From NCBI RefSeq assembly GCF_037975245.1, contig NC_092581.1:10113303-10177302 (forward strand): 64,000 bases of DNA. Reading direction: 5' to 3'. Positions 49,469-63,100 of this stretch are shown piece by piece. The position numbers and the translations under genes were made by a program. Each line of letters opens with the position of its first letter. Position 1 is the first letter of the stretch. Source of the stretch: Apostichopus japonicus (Eukaryota; Echinodermata; Holothuroidea; Aspidochirotida; Stichopodidae). Below the pieces are notes generated by a model. It had not been told where the DNA came from. It made no database searches and was given only the letters and a program-made list of their open reading frames with translations.

Positions 49469-52400
49469 TTAATATGGACATTCTGATTTCCTTGACCGAC
49501 GTCGGGCCTTCTTCTTACGCTTTTTGGGTTGTTTTGCCTGGATGGCTTGATCAGCCCTCTTTTTAGCTTCGATTTCATCAGCTAGACGACAGGCTCTTTC
49601 CCTTCTGAGTACGTAATCTGTGGTATCTTCTACCACCAGTAATGTCCTGAGAGAGACAAGGCACACAATATTAAAATATAATATGGACACAGAACATGAG
49701 AGGAATGCACATACCGTAGATGAGGTATATGATTGTTTCCCGCTATTTGATCTTTGTTTTTACCATTTTATAAAGTTAATCATTTGAAGGATTTGAAAAT
49801 ATAATCATATTTTTTTGAATGCAATGTAGAAAATACTTTGGCAAAGGGCGTTTCCTATGCGAACGTAACAAATGGTTCTCCCGTTGATGGTTTTATGAAA
49901 GAATTAAAATAACTCACGTGTACTCAGACATGGTCTCGTCAAAGGTTGATTTGTAGCCGAAGTTAGCCTCGTTAGTAGCAAACATAGCGCTGACTTCCCA
50001 GCTTTCAACCTGTGAATATTATAAATGATAATGAAAAACGTTGTTTTCACAGCGGTTTGTTGCATTGATAACATTCTCAGGTATGTTATGTTAGATTATG
50101 CTCTATTTGGAATTGGTAGAATTGGAAATATCATGGTCAACATATTTACAGAATGGAAAACATCAAAACAATTGTACTTGTTATTTGCATGTTATATACC
50201 TCATCTAAATCCAGGCCATTGTCGGTTACGTCACTAGGCCCCACCCACTTGACCAGTTCTCTTGGTTTGATTGGAACGGGGGGTTGCAGTTCGACAAAGT
50301 CGTCGTCGTAGAGAAAAGCTGTTGTGAAAAGTGAACATATCGTTAACATTCAAAGAAGCAAGGAAATATTGTCCTGTCGGGCAGCTTTATAAATGTTCGA
50401 GGCACTAAACTCGAATATGACACCATTATATACCCGGCATGCTGTGACACTAGAAAACCCCAAATCCCAAATTTACCCCAGATCCCCTTCTCTCACCATT
50501 AAAATGAAATGGTGAGATATTCATGTCACCAAGTAACTTGTTCATAGGCATAGTGAGAGGCTCTTAAACTTTCAGAATTTGTGAAAATAAAACTCTTACA
50601 ACGTTTGACTTCTATCCTAAGAAATAAAAGTAAGTGTAACGACTGTAAATCTGATATTAATATGCAATTTACTAATTTTGAAAGGAAACCTCATGACTCT
50701 CACCCACCTAACCACGCATAACACCACACCAAATCATACCATATTACACCATACCATACCACATCATATCGTATCATATCTTACCGTACCATCTATACAT
50801 ACCATACCATATAATACCATACCATACCACACTAAACCACACCACATCGTACCATATAACACCATACCACATCATATCATATCTTACCATACCGTACCAT
50901 CTATACATACCATACCATACCATATAATACCATACCATACCACACTAAACCACACCACACTAAGCCACACCACATCATATCATACTTATACCAATCTTAA
51001 TCTAGCCAAGCAAAGATATTTCACCTTACCGTGAGAATGTTCAGTTTCTCCTTTCTCATCATCGTTTACTTGGGATGTGCCCAGACTAATGACGTCATTC
51101 TGTTGTTGTTTACAGCTGTAAATGATTATAACATAGGCCATAAATAATCCAGTCACTGACGTCACGCAGTAATATTAAATTGGGTTCAATTTAGTACGCT
51201 GGCATAATTATTCGTGTGTCGATAAAACTTTAATGAAATATATGATAATAGGGAGAGAGGGGTGGGTGGGGGGGGGGTGGTGAATCCCTCGTTTATCTTC
51301 ATGTAGCTGATTTCGATACTACATTTGAGCCACTACCTACATGTCACAATCTAGTTTGCAATACTCATTTTACTTACCTCTCACTGACTGCGGTGGTGTT
51401 TAAACTAGATTGTTCTTCGCTGTCCACAATAACTGTTTCATCAGCGACAATCTGTCATAAAATGAGAAAATATTTAAATATAACGATTTGCTTAAAACAT
51501 ACTTTGGATGTATTGTGAAAGCTAAACTCAAACAGTTAAGTAACGATTTATTCATAAGTAACATTACAACTGCAACGTGTTAAAATTGTAAATTAATAAC
51601 AAATTAACTTTGCTTCATGTTAGCTATTAAATTTGACTTTTTATCTCTTAAAATGCTATTACATCCTAACCTGTGTTTGAGCACCAATAACTTTAAAGAA
51701 CTCTGCAGGGATGCTTAGTTCAGTAATCCTGCGGTAATCCATGTAAATCGGGGCAGCAGAGATGGTTTGGCACATCCGGGCAACGTCACAAGCAACTGTT
51801 GAAAAGGAGTGACACCAAAATTAATACTACATAATACTCCCAAAATATTTGACATGTTAATTAAAAGTAAAATATCTCTTAACTAATCCGTCCGCTTTCT
51901 TCGATTTCTTACACTTTTATTAAACGTTGACGATGTCAACATTATAAGAAAGATGCGAATGAAAGTATTGATATGATAAACTGCGAGACTGCCCATTATC
52001 TCACCTGTGAGGTCAAGGGTCAACCCATGGAAGAATCGAGGTCGATAAAGCACAACTTCTTTTCCTGTTGTAGAACAACCCCTGTGTTGAAAACAAAAAT
52101 TATACCCAAAGAGTGAAGCAGCAAAGAAAATACTTAGATAATAATAATGATTAATAAAAAAAATCCAAATCTTTTTATGATAATTTTTGATCCTATAATT
52201 TAACATTACCATCAATTACTCCTGTTCACGAAATTAAGCATTACGTGCAAGTGTAATATTTATAGAACACTTGAATATTTTCCAATTCAATGAGTGGTTT
52301 TGTTTCAATTATATGACCATCCGTTTACTTACTTATATATGCCATAAATAATTCAGTCACTGACGTCACGCAGTAATGTTAAATTGGGTTCCATTTAGTA

Positions 52401-55400
52401 CGCTGGCAAAATTATTTGTGTGTCGATAAACCTTTAATGAAATATATGATAATAGGGACAGAGAGGTGGGGTTGGGTGGTGTTGGGTGGGGGGGGGGCGG
52501 GGGAGTGAATCCCCCGTTTATCTTCCTGTAACTGTTTTCGATACTACCTTTGAACCACTACCTACACATTCTAGTTTGTATTACTCAGTTTACTTACCTC
52601 TCACTGACTGCGGTGGTGTTTACACTAGATTGTTCTTCGCTGTCCACAATAACTGTTTCATCAGCGACAATCTGTCATAAAATGAGAAAATATTTAAAAA
52701 TAACGATTTGCTTAAAACATACTTTAGATGTATTGTGAAAGTTAAACTCAAACAGTTAAGTAACGATTGTTTCACACGTAACATTACAACTGCAACGTGT
52801 AAAATCGTAAATACATAAGAAAATAATGTTAGCTATTAAATTTGACTTTTATCTCTTAAAATGCTATATCATCCTAACCTGTGTTTGAGCACCAATAACT
52901 TTAAAGAACTCTGCAGGGATGCTTTGTTCAGTAATCCTGCGGTAATCCATGTAAATCGGAGCAGCAGAGATGGTTTGGCACATCCGGGCAACGTCACAAG
53001 CAACTGTTGAGAAGAAGTGACACCAAAATTAATACTAAATACTACTCCCAAAATATTTGACATGTTAATTAAAAGTAAAATATCTCTTAACTAATCCGTC
53101 CGCTTTCTTCGATTTCTTACACTTTTATTAAACGTTGACGATGTCAACATTATAAGAAAGATGCGAATGAAAGTATTGATATGATAAACTGCGAGACTGC
53201 CCATTATCTCACCTGTGAGGTCAAGGGTCAACCCATGGAAGAATCGAGGTCGATAAAGCACAACTTCTTTTCCTGTTGTAGAACAACCCCTGTGTTGAAA
53301 ACAAAAATTATACCCAAAGAGTGAAGCAGCAAAGAAAATACTTAGATAATAATAATGATTAATAAAAAAAATCCAAATCTTTTTATGATAATTTTTGATC
53401 CTATAATTTAACATTACCATCAATTACTCCTGTTCACGAAATTAAGCATTACGTGCAAGTGTAATATTTATAGAACACTTGAATATTTTCCAATTCAATG
53501 AGTGGTTTTGTTTCAATTATATGACCATCCGTTTACTTACTTATATATGCCATAAATAATTCAGTCACTGACGTCACGCAGTAATGTTAAATTGGGTTCC
53601 ATTTAGTACGCTGGCAAAATTATTTGTGTGTCGATAAACCTTTAATGAAATATATGATAATAGGGACAGAGAGGTGGGGTTGGGTGGTGTTGGGTGGGGG
53701 GGGGGGCGGGGGAGTGAATCCCCCGTTTATCTTCCTGTAACTGTTTTCGATACTACCTTTGAACCACTACCTACACATTCTAGTTTGTATTACTCAGTTT
53801 ACTTACCTCTCACTGACTGCGGTGGTGTTTACACTAGATTGTTCTTCGCTGTCCACAATAACTGTTTCATCAGCGACAATCTGTCATAAAATGAGAAAAT
53901 ATTTAAAAATAACGATTTGCTTAAAACATACTTTAGATGTATTGTGAAAGTTAAACTCAAACAGTTAAGTAACGATTGTTTCACACGTAACATTACAACT
54001 GCAACGTGTAAAATCGTAAATACATAAGAAAATAATGTTAGCTATTAAATTTGACTTTTATCTCTTAAAATGCTATATCATCCTAACCTGTGTTTGAGCA
54101 CCAATAACTTTAAAGAACTCTGCAGGGATGCTTTGTTCAGTAATCCTGCGGTAATCCATGTAAATCGGAGCAGCAGAGATGGTTTGGCACATCCGGGCAA
54201 CGTCACAAGCAACTGTTGAGAAGAAGTGACACCAAAATTAATACTAAATACTACTCCCAAAATATTTGACATGTTCATTAAAAGTGTGTAAAAGTAAGTT
54301 GGCCTGACGTTTCGATCCTAGCAGGATCTTCTTCAGAGGCTAAAAAATTCATTAAAAGTGAAATTCTAATCCGTCTGCTCTCTTCGATTTCTTACACTTT
54401 TATTAAACGTTGATGATGTCAAAATTATAAGAAAGATGCGAAGGAATGTATATATAAACTGCGAGACTGCCTATTATCTCACCTGTGAGGTCAAGGGTCA
54501 ACCCATGAAAGAAACGAGGTCGATAAAGCACAACTTCCTTTCCTGTTGTCAAACAATCCCTGTGTTTAAAACAAAAATTATACCTTAAAACTGAAGCAGC
54601 AAAGAAAGTACTAAGATAATAATGCAATGATTAATGAAGTTTTCTTCAAATCTTTTTATGATTATTTTTTGATCCTATAATTTAACATTACCAGCAATTA
54701 CTCCTGTTCACGAAATTAAGCATTACGTGCAAGTGAAATATTTAGAGAATACTTGAATATTTTCCAATTCAATGAGTGGTGTTGTTTCAATTCTATGCCC
54801 ATCCGTTTACTTACCGTTCTGTAGATGGAATAGGAGTCTCCACAAGTCCTTTTTCGTTGTCCACAAAAATTGTTTCATCAACGAGAACCTAAGAAGCAGA
54901 CATAAATTAAAATACTTTAAAACGGATGAAAATTGATAGTCCAACATAACAAGATATGAAATTGAGCATAACTGACGTAAACTCTTCGTCAACAAAATCT
55001 TTTAACGATAGTTTAAGATCAAAGAAAAGGTTTACCTGTTTAAGATCACCAAAGTATCCAAAGTGAACAAGGGGGATGGTCTGGTCCGAGGGTGTCTGGT
55101 ATTGAAGACACCGATAGAGGGCAGCAATCATGATATCGAATGCCCGGGCAACGTCACAAGCAGCTGTTGAAAAGAGAAGGCAAGACGTCATGACTGGATA
55201 ATGGTGAAGTGACGTACGCATGCTCAGATTATATAAACACTCCTACAATTCATGTAATCTTCTCTGCATTAATAGCATCCAATTAATCATCATAAATTTC
55301 GTAATGTTCACTCCTAATTTATTCAAAACTATTCTTTATTATAACTAATAATTCAGGCCTAATATGCCTCTGCTTTCCTGACCTAAATATGGACTAGGTA

Positions 55401-58190
55401 ATGATGATATTTCATCTACTTGTAAAGAGTACACTGGTTTAGGTTAAGTAGCTCACCTGAGACGTCAAAAGTCAATCCAAATAGGGAATGAGGGCGGTAC
55501 AGCATCAATGTTGTAATTTCATTCCTGGAAAAGGAACGGAATTTTAACAAATTCAGCAATTATAGAGAGAAATAATCTAAACGCTGTATTAGACACAGTT
55601 TCAAGAAGTTCATCACATGTGAGCTAGGATGTTAACATATGATTGCTGATTACAATATTTTCTCCTTACCTGTTATTGCTGATTACAATATTTTCTCCTT
55701 ACCTGTTAGCAGCTGCATCCCTTCTCTCTTCCAGTTGTTCTTCGCTGTCCACAAAAATTGTTTCATCAGCGACAACCTGCAAAAGCAGAAAAATTGTGAT
55801 TTGTCATTTTACGTCAATATTTGAGTTTCAAGTATAATATTCGGCATCACAACATCATATCCATTGTAAACTTCAAGTAAACTCAGGCGCCGCCCTCACC
55901 TTAAAGAGAAGGTTTTCTCTTGTATCAAAATGAATAGCCTTGATTTCCTTCATATCTTGAAGTACTGTACTGGCAGCCATGATGGTATCTAAGAACCGAG
56001 CAAGGTCAAGAGCGGCTGTGAAGAGAAATGGTGACGTCATTAACCACATCTGGATGTCAATGTTTCTGTCGATAATTTATGCATTAAAACTGTAAATGGT
56101 CAAACTTAAATGTTCACTCTTCTCTGTAATACTATTACACCTTAGCTATACATATTCACCTGATATGATCCAGCCCTATCTTCACAGAGAATTAAGTCTA
56201 TATTCATATTTTATTTATTGAATATATGGCTGACCTAACAGGTGGAATGGGAGGAAACTAACTAAAAAAATTCAACTAATTTCCCTTATTACCCACCCCC
56301 TACACCCCGACACCCTCCCTTGCACTACCCCCGTCTTCAGTCATTTCCATTCTTACTGCGAACGCTATGCGATGTATTAAAGCATCTTTCCGAGTTAAGT
56401 CGTCATTTTGGCAATTTTTACAAACTTACCGAAAATATGAGTAAGGGTCATTATTCTATGATACTTCTTTTTCATTTTTCTCACCAAATGATTAATTAAT
56501 GAATCAATTTGACGTGTTTTTAGTATATTAATAGGATATACAAATCAAATGGGACATTTTAAACATTTTTATGCTCATCATTTGAAATAAACTTTTAAAC
56601 TTATCAAAAGATTTTTTGAAAGCACGTTTCGTAGTACAATATTACTTATGTGTATAAAGACTCACCAGTAACATCAACTCGACGGTGTGGTAAACCGACC
56701 GGTGGTCTGTAAAGAACGAGTTCCTTTCCGGTTGGCAGTATATCGCTAGATATAAATAAAAACATGTGATCAACTATACATATCCTATAAGCAATTTATT
56801 TTCTAACATGAATGTTCTAGAGTGTGAGTTTTAGTAATAAAGAGACTGAAAATTAGAAAGGAACTCACGTGGTCAAGGTCAATCCAAGGTCAATGGGTGG
56901 GAGAGGAAAGAGACGGATGAGGACTTTCCTTGCGGCAAACTGGTCCTGTGGAATACATAGAAAATTTAAAAATCCATAATAAAAAAAAATTATAATCCAA
57001 TGATGATTGATAAGTGAGGGCGCTAGCATTAATTTATTTCATTCCTTGGCTACTTGTTAGTGTCATTATTCTATAAACATACCGGGACTATAGACTTTTA
57101 TAATTTACCAAGATTTCAGGAAGATCTTCTACTTGAGATGTTGTTCTGTTCATCTTGCTGATTCTGATCTTCTTCAGATAACGAAGAATATGTTTTCTTT
57201 GTCGGGCATAAATCTCCACTTTTAACAGAAAGATAAATATTGAGCTTGTAAATAATGTGCATTAACATCAGTTTGGTACTATACTTTACATAAATTATAT
57301 ATTAGATTGTGAGAATTGGAAGGGGGTTTGACCTCACTCATTCACTTATTGTAAAAATGCAAAACTAAGACGTGTCCGTCAATTACTGACATAATCTTTA
57401 TCTTTGGCTGCTGCAATTATTTCGCCAGTATAGTATTAGTACATAATGGCAACTCCATACAATAAACCTACATCTTCAATGTACTTTTGTAAAACAATAT
57501 ATATGAAAAGAGACCGAAATAATTAAATATAAACTTACTTCCTCGGATCTCTCTGATCAGTCTCTTCGCACACCTCTTCTTAGTCTTCCAGAAGTCGTTG
57601 TCTTTTATTAATAAAAGATAGAGGTATTTATGCTTCTATAACAGGCTCATATAGTTATATTTGAATTTCTCTAATTTAAGCATATATGGACCATGCCATG
57701 AAAATGTGAGAGTAGTATATATTTATCGAAATTTAGTAACACTTAGACCTAAAGCAAAGGGAAGAATATGTTTTGCAGGGGAAGGGTTCTTTTTCTATAC
57801 CATTCAGCTCGCGATGGTGTAAGGCTGCCTACAAGATGGTCGAGGAACCACCAGCCCACCTCTCCAACCCCCACCCCTCCCTTTAACTACCAACCACTCT
57901 TGAGCTTAATTCGTGTTTTTTATAATTCAATTCATGAAACGCGGGGCAACATTGTTGTTCCCCTGCTTGTTATGATAGTGAGACCTACTATTGGAACCAA
58001 GACATTCTCTGACGTTGAACCACTGACAAAGTTAAACCACTTTACCTATAATCTCACGTAAACACAAGAAGAAATCATTCTACTCACCGACTCCATCTCG
58101 CCATTTTTCTCGGATGCTGATGATAAATGCCTCAACGAGAGCAAGAAGCAAGATAAGAAGTATCGCTAATAGTTCAATAAGCAGTATCAT
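49469..58190 (-). CDS. Unrecognised modular protein, copy B: N-terminal anchor plus six 3-exon modules
   Basis: Paralogue of the gene at 35315-42710; family not recognised. Exons, 5' to 3' on the minus strand: 58088-58190, 57539-57601, 57109-57218, 56869-56945, 56666-56745, 55900-56015, 55703-55776, 55457-55524, 55036-55163, 54815-54888, 54483-54559, 54088-54212, 53807-53880, 53213-53289, 52879-53003, 52598-52671, 52005-52081, 51671-51795, 51378-51451, 51030-51115, 50200-50318, 49918-50009, 49469-49646. All borders are AG/GT and all phases match, giving 731 codons. Residues 2-26 form the same hydrophobic anchor (MILLIELLAILLILLLALVE). Six modules occupy about 93-642, and the lysine-rich tail ends in SECPY. 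It has one module more than copy A, created by the duplication at 51836-54251. Both copies being open over all exons argues that both are functional. Protein level, partner and role are unknown. Confidence 0.82.
50710..50975. repeat. CCATA/CCACA pentamer array in copy B intron
   Basis: The counterpart of the array at 36545-36815, in the same intron. It has small copy-number differences from unit A. Confidence 0.9.
51836..54251. repeat. 1208-bp tandem duplication carrying one complete module
   Basis: About 51836-53043 is repeated at about 53044-54251. Aside from a one-base change in a G-run, I see no difference between the copies. Each carries exons c, a and b of one module (125 + 74 + 77 = 276 coding bases), so copy B gains exactly 92 codons in frame. 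Copy A has an older, more diverged repeat of the same length scale (for example 36970-37100 against 38167-38300), which shows the unit has duplicated repeatedly. Confidence 0.93.
54287..54347 (-). mobile_element. 61-bp fragment of the hammerhead-like retroelement
   Basis: Flanked by a perfect 13-bp target duplication TTCATTAAAAGTG (54274-54286 and 54348-54360). On the minus strand it matches the 3' end of the element at 23793-24025, including the stem-loop and GAAAC. Only the last 60 or so bases are present, as expected of a 5'-truncated retrotransposition. Unit A and the neighbouring module copies lack it. Confidence 0.85.
55642..55707. repeat. 33-bp microduplication across a splice donor
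   Basis: Positions 55642-55674 are repeated exactly at 55675-55707. The repeat contains the minus-strand donor AG|GTAAGGAG of the exon at 55703-55776, creating a second donor 33 bases downstream. Use of the distal donor would read AGG then TAA, an immediate stop. Copy A has a single donor at this place. Confidence 0.9.
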
Positions 58191-59737
58191 GGTTAAAACT
58201 CTTCGAGATAAAACACAACTAGATCGCTGTATGTATCAATATGAATTGATTGTACAGTACGTGGTTAGTATACGTGTAAACACAACTGACGGTTTCCTGT
58301 ATGACGAAATAGAAACCAGAGTTGACAGAATACTCGCGTGATGCGCGCCTTTATTGAATTTAAGCTAGAAGCAAACATTTTGCGTAGTGCCGAAGTTTCT
58401 AGATTGATATCTCCTATACTTCTTACACACAAACACATACATGAAGCCAATAAACGCGCGCATCTGCGAAAGTACTTAGTAGTAGTAGTAAGTTGAGTCT
58501 CGTCTATCCGACATGCTCAGTGATGAACCTCCGCCACGTATCACGATCTTGCGCAAGGTTTATTGCTTCTTCGAAATTGTTAATATTAATGTCCTTGAAT
58601 TGCGATTTTATTTTTCCAAGCAATGTAGTCACGGGCCTTCCAACTGGTTTAGCAGTATGTCTCAGTGCTTCTCTTAAAGCAACCTTTGCTGGAGCGTCCT
58701 CTTGGAGTCTTGCTACATGACCGAAAAATCTTCTATGTGCGACTATCGATGACCAAGGTGTTTGGTTGGTTTGTTGGTTGGTTGGTTGGTTTCGTTGGTT
58801 TTGACAGTATTATCTATTGCAGCGCGTTCGTACACACTTAATGATGAAGCCAACTTGCGCGTATACGCGTGGGTATCCGTATAACTTTGCTGTTCTCTTC
58901 GCGAAACTGCTTTGCGGTATCTATAAGACGGAGACTAAATTATTTTTTACGTAGTACAGATAAGGAACCTTATGGGTAGGATACAACAAGAATTCGCGCC
59001 TAGTTAAGTTGTTAATTTGTATTTAACGGTAAATGTCAAGATGTATGGATGTACGAAAGAATGGATAGAGCACCGCACCGGAACAAACCAATCTATTGGA
59101 AGTAATAATGGACCTTATCTCCTATGCATAAAAAATATTCCTAATATGGGGAAAAAGTACAGTAAGCCTCACTTTCAGTAAGAAGTCCAGTATCTAGTGT
59201 CTTCGACGTTGAAACATATCTCTCGTTAGAAGTGTTTAAAGCTGGTTACATATATATCAATTAATGGCGCAGGTATGTGATACAACGCCCAAGGCGCTAT
59301 ATCTTTCATGGATCCTATCGTTCAGACCTAGATTTCGATATCACCAGCAGAAATGCGCGTCGCTCGCTAATTACCGTCACGCGTACTTATTCTTGCGTGA
59401 AACTCATCAAGTTTGCGTAGCAATTCCCAACATACGTTATCACCACCGACGTCACTCACTAGCGACACGCGCAGTTAGTCAAGGCACGGTGGTTGGTCCA
59501 TTATTCTGTACAATGCCTGCATATACCCTTATGATAATACACCATGTTTATTATGTGATAATACTTATGTGATATCTTGCATCAACAAACTGAAAGCAGG
59601 CCATCTAGTTCAGAATATCGTAACCAGCTTATTTGTTCAGTCTCTCGATGAAAACGATCGGGGATTGTAACTTTCAATATGCTGCCCCCCCCCCCGCGTT
59701 TTTGGAACTCATTTCCAGTATATATATCTTGGGGCTA
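58191..59737. other. 5' flank of copy B (putative promoter region)
   Basis: Homologous to 42711-43695 plus 47518-47745 of unit A, with the LINE of unit A absent and a 324-bp insertion present (58478-58801). The conserved blocks probably include the promoter. No start site is identified. Confidence 0.5.
58478..58801 (-). mobile_element. Truncated LINE 3' fragment, absent from unit A
   Basis: Sequence missing from the equivalent site of unit A (about 43008). On the minus strand it encodes HRRFFGHVARLQEDAPAK, then GRPVTTLLGKIKSQFK and FEEAINLAQDRDTWRRF, ending in a stop at 58504-58506. This is the usual end of a non-LTR polymerase ORF (GHVAR ... GRP..T ... AQDR..WR). An (ACT)n tail follows. The other side carries (GGTT)n. 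It is a 5'-truncated insertion made after the duplication. Confidence 0.83.
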
Positions 59738-60165
59738 CACTGTAAAACCCAACATGTCAAGACAACTTGAAAAAGTCGAAGTAACCCGCTGCCTTAACTT
59801 TTTGAAGTTCACTCTACTAACCCAGAAACTCCATAAGTAAGACTTGACAGTAGTGGTTACAACCAACTCAATGGCTTTACTTTGTTACACTTTATGTTCA
59901 TCAGTTGTGGCAACAGATATCAGTAAAGTCCAACAAATTTAATCTTTATCTTTTTTTGAGAAAAAGCTGGGCAAGTTATAGTAACTAAAACTTTAGAGCT
60001 GATACAGCATAGCCTTTCCTCTTTAAACTGACAAGACCAATTCAAGTTTTTCCCACTTTCAATTATCTCCAGAGTTAACTTTGAATATTTAAGTTGACGC
60101 TACTTGGCATATTCTAGGCAGCGGGTTACCTCAATATAATTGAGTTATGACAACACACAATTTTA
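59738..60165. mobile_element. CACTGTAAAA-ended repeat with internal inverted repeat
   Basis: It begins TA|CACTGTAAAAC exactly where homology between units A and B stops. GTAACCCGCTGCC (59781-59793) is perfectly inverted at 60117-60129, followed by a weaker inverted match to the outer 40 bases. It could be a self-contained MITE of about 430 bp, or the left end of a larger element reaching past the window. The end resembles the CACTGCAAAA MITE at 19598. Confidence 0.6.
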
Positions 60166-63100
60166 GTAAAGAAAACTATATATTGCTAAGTTACAACACA
60201 ACTTTATTTTCAACCTCTGAAGCCGGTAACAATGTACTTTAACAAGGAAATAGAAGAAATAATCAAACGCATAAAAAGTGTCTATTACTTTTATGGGTGG
60301 AAACAATGCCAAAATGTATCAATAAAGAGATACAGAAGAACATGGAGCATGAGTATACATGCCTGCTGCATTCATTCATTCCATGATTCATTTAAGATAT
60401 TGTATACCAATTTCAAGTGCATGTGTTTATATGGTATGAAATACAGAAGTAAAATTAATATGTTATGACTGCTGGAAATAACCAATGTTGTTAAAAGCCA
60501 AGAAGTAAGGAGTAACCACTCCTCTCAGCCATTTACAATATGATTGTTTTAGCTAAAAACTTTAATTTTGTGGCAAATATTTATATAGGTGAATCATAAT
60601 TACATCATCATGTAAATAGGCATCGATGCTGAAAACACCAATTTTTCATTAACTAAAGGAATGCACTTAAAGTTGTCATTAGCAAAGCTATAGTGATGCC
60701 ACCAATTGTTCTTGCACCTGTTTTTATGACAAAGACTAGTTATGATGGATAAGAGCATTGTTCAATTGTGAAAACCAAGCATAGAACAGGAACTTCATCT
60801 TTTCAATGATATGAAAATTTCTTTTCAGGATATTTTGATCCCTTATATTAGAAATTACCATGAAATTAGTTCCCATGAAAGCTAAGGATATGTTTGTGGA
60901 ATCACATACAACCTTTCCTCCTCAAAAGGGGTATATGAAATCAAGCCAGGGTTCAGCAAATAGCCCGTTTGGTCCTTTGTACTAAAAAACTTACATTTAA
61001 ATCATAAGATAAAGCAACTCTGTAAAACTCTTTTATGAATCTGAGAGGAAGCACAACAGTCTTTGCTCATGAAAATCCGCATGCAAAGTAAAGTCATAAT
61101 GAAAATGTTTGTTTATAGATCTTTACAGCAAAGCACTTTATTTTTACCCATTTGGAACACAAAATACTTTGAAAGAATTCCATTGTCAATCCCTGTCTTT
61201 TGCCAGTTTTTGGATCCTTCAAACACTTGTATTACTGTGATTTGAATAGTTTCATCACAATACAGATATCTGATGCATTTTCCTTTATCAGTATATATAA
61301 TATTAATGCTGACTTCCTGTAAATGATTTCACAGTACATCCCTCATTGGGCTTTGTTTAGGATGAACATGTTTGTAGGTTTCAAATTTCACTGATAACAC
61401 ATTTTGCAAATTATTTCTGAAACATATACTAGGATACCAATCACATTGATGCAAGCAAGCTGTTAGCAATTCTCCATAACTAAGCAAGTACAATGTGATT
61501 ATTTGACAAACAAGGGCTCTGAATAAAAATGAAAATGTAAACTAGAGTTTAAGCCTGATAGAATTTTTTCAAACATTTTTGGACCCTTCCAACTCACTAG
61601 AGGTGTGGGCTATTATGTCATTTCTCTGCCTGAAGAAAACATTGGCATATCATATAATTAACTTTGTTTCGCTCTTTGATTATTATTATGATTATTATTA
61701 GTGCCTATTCACCCAATCAACAATTCTTCATAAGTTTAAATGTAAAAGCAGAGAAACAATTTTCCATGGCATCCTGTTCCATATTTCAATTTGTTTCAAC
61801 ACATTTTCAAGACTTTCCAAGAAACAAGATAAATACCAGTCAAATGGAGTTTTGCAATATCTCTCTGGACACCACATGAACTATTTAAACACTTCAGATG
61901 CATGATAACTATATATGTTTGTAATGGAATGTAATGCCACAGGCATGGTTTCAAATTGTTAAGAGGGTTATTTAAGTAGCTTGACGGTTTATTTTTTGTT
62001 GATAAACTACACTAAAACAGCAATATATTAAATTCTTAACTTAAGAATATTAATTTCTAAGCTGTCATTAGCAAAAATATTCAGCAATCCCTTTTACTTG
62101 AATCTATATCCAGGACACAATTTGTACTTACGATGGATCAAATAAAACAATGGTGTTGTTAACATATACAGTAGAATGCAAAAATGAAACAAACCAAAAT
62201 TAAAGTAAATTTCCTCCAAGGTGGTAATAAAACCAGTGTAAGAATTTTGACCAAAGGTGACCATATTTGAATTTCTGGCATATTTGGGGCAAATACAGCA
62301 TACCTTTATGCTAGTTTTGCATGTAATATTGTACACACAATGCAAAATGTAACTGTTAAATTGTCACAAGGTAATTTCTAATAAAAAGTATGAACTCTTA
62401 TTTACTGTGTTTTAAGGATTGCTAAAACAAGAATATAGATGAATGAGCTCTTGCATTATCTGATCATACAATACAGAAAGTGTTATACAGCCTACCCCTG
62501 TCTCAAAGTGAAACAAGTTCTGAAACTTTTGTCTGGCTAACAATATTTCCACCATTCTGTCAAGGTTTTAGTCTAGTGAAGAAAAGAAAGTGCTCTCCAG
62601 AGCAAGGTTGCTTAACCTCGAAAACTCAGCCTTCCACTGAAAGAATAAATATGAGAAATGTAGAAAACAATATTTAGTTAAGTTTGCCCCATGAAAAGAA
62701 GATGGGCCCCCTTTGTCATGTAGCAATATTATAGAAAGCCATTACCAAGGTGAGAGTATAAAAGCAACTTGTAAGTGAATTTGTCGATGGTAATCAACTG
62801 CCAATTGGAATCCTGGGTAAGACCATATATAATATACAGTTATAAACTAATTTTACAGGTATTTAGTGCAGATATTAGTGACAACAAAAATATTAGTAAT
62901 GGTGACTGACATCCATGGGTTAAAAAATACATCTACCGGCTAATTACTGATCAGATCACCCTGCTGCACCATATTAGAGCACATACTTTGCATCTCTTTT
63001 TTTCTGTATTTTACCAAAATTTTATATATAAGAAATTAAACTTCTCATTAAACATCTAATCACCCACTGTGATTACATTTACTACTCATTATACACTGCA

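Larger units (their letters stand above)
48374..59737. repeat. Tandem segmental duplication, unit B
   Basis: Direct repeat of unit A starting at the same ACCCTCGGGGTGGGTC. It includes the 3' flank (48374-49468), all exons and introns, the 5' flank and the first part of the LINE 3' tail. Homology stops at 59737 where a CACTGTAAAA sequence begins. Private changes are a 1208-bp module duplication, a 61-bp retroelement fragment, a 33-bp microduplication and a 324-bp LINE fragment. Confidence 0.92.

Noticed and set aside
54287-54347. Functional hammerhead ribozyme
   Set aside because: The conserved CTGATGA box reads differently (GAAGAAG on the minus strand), so I claim only resemblance, not activity.
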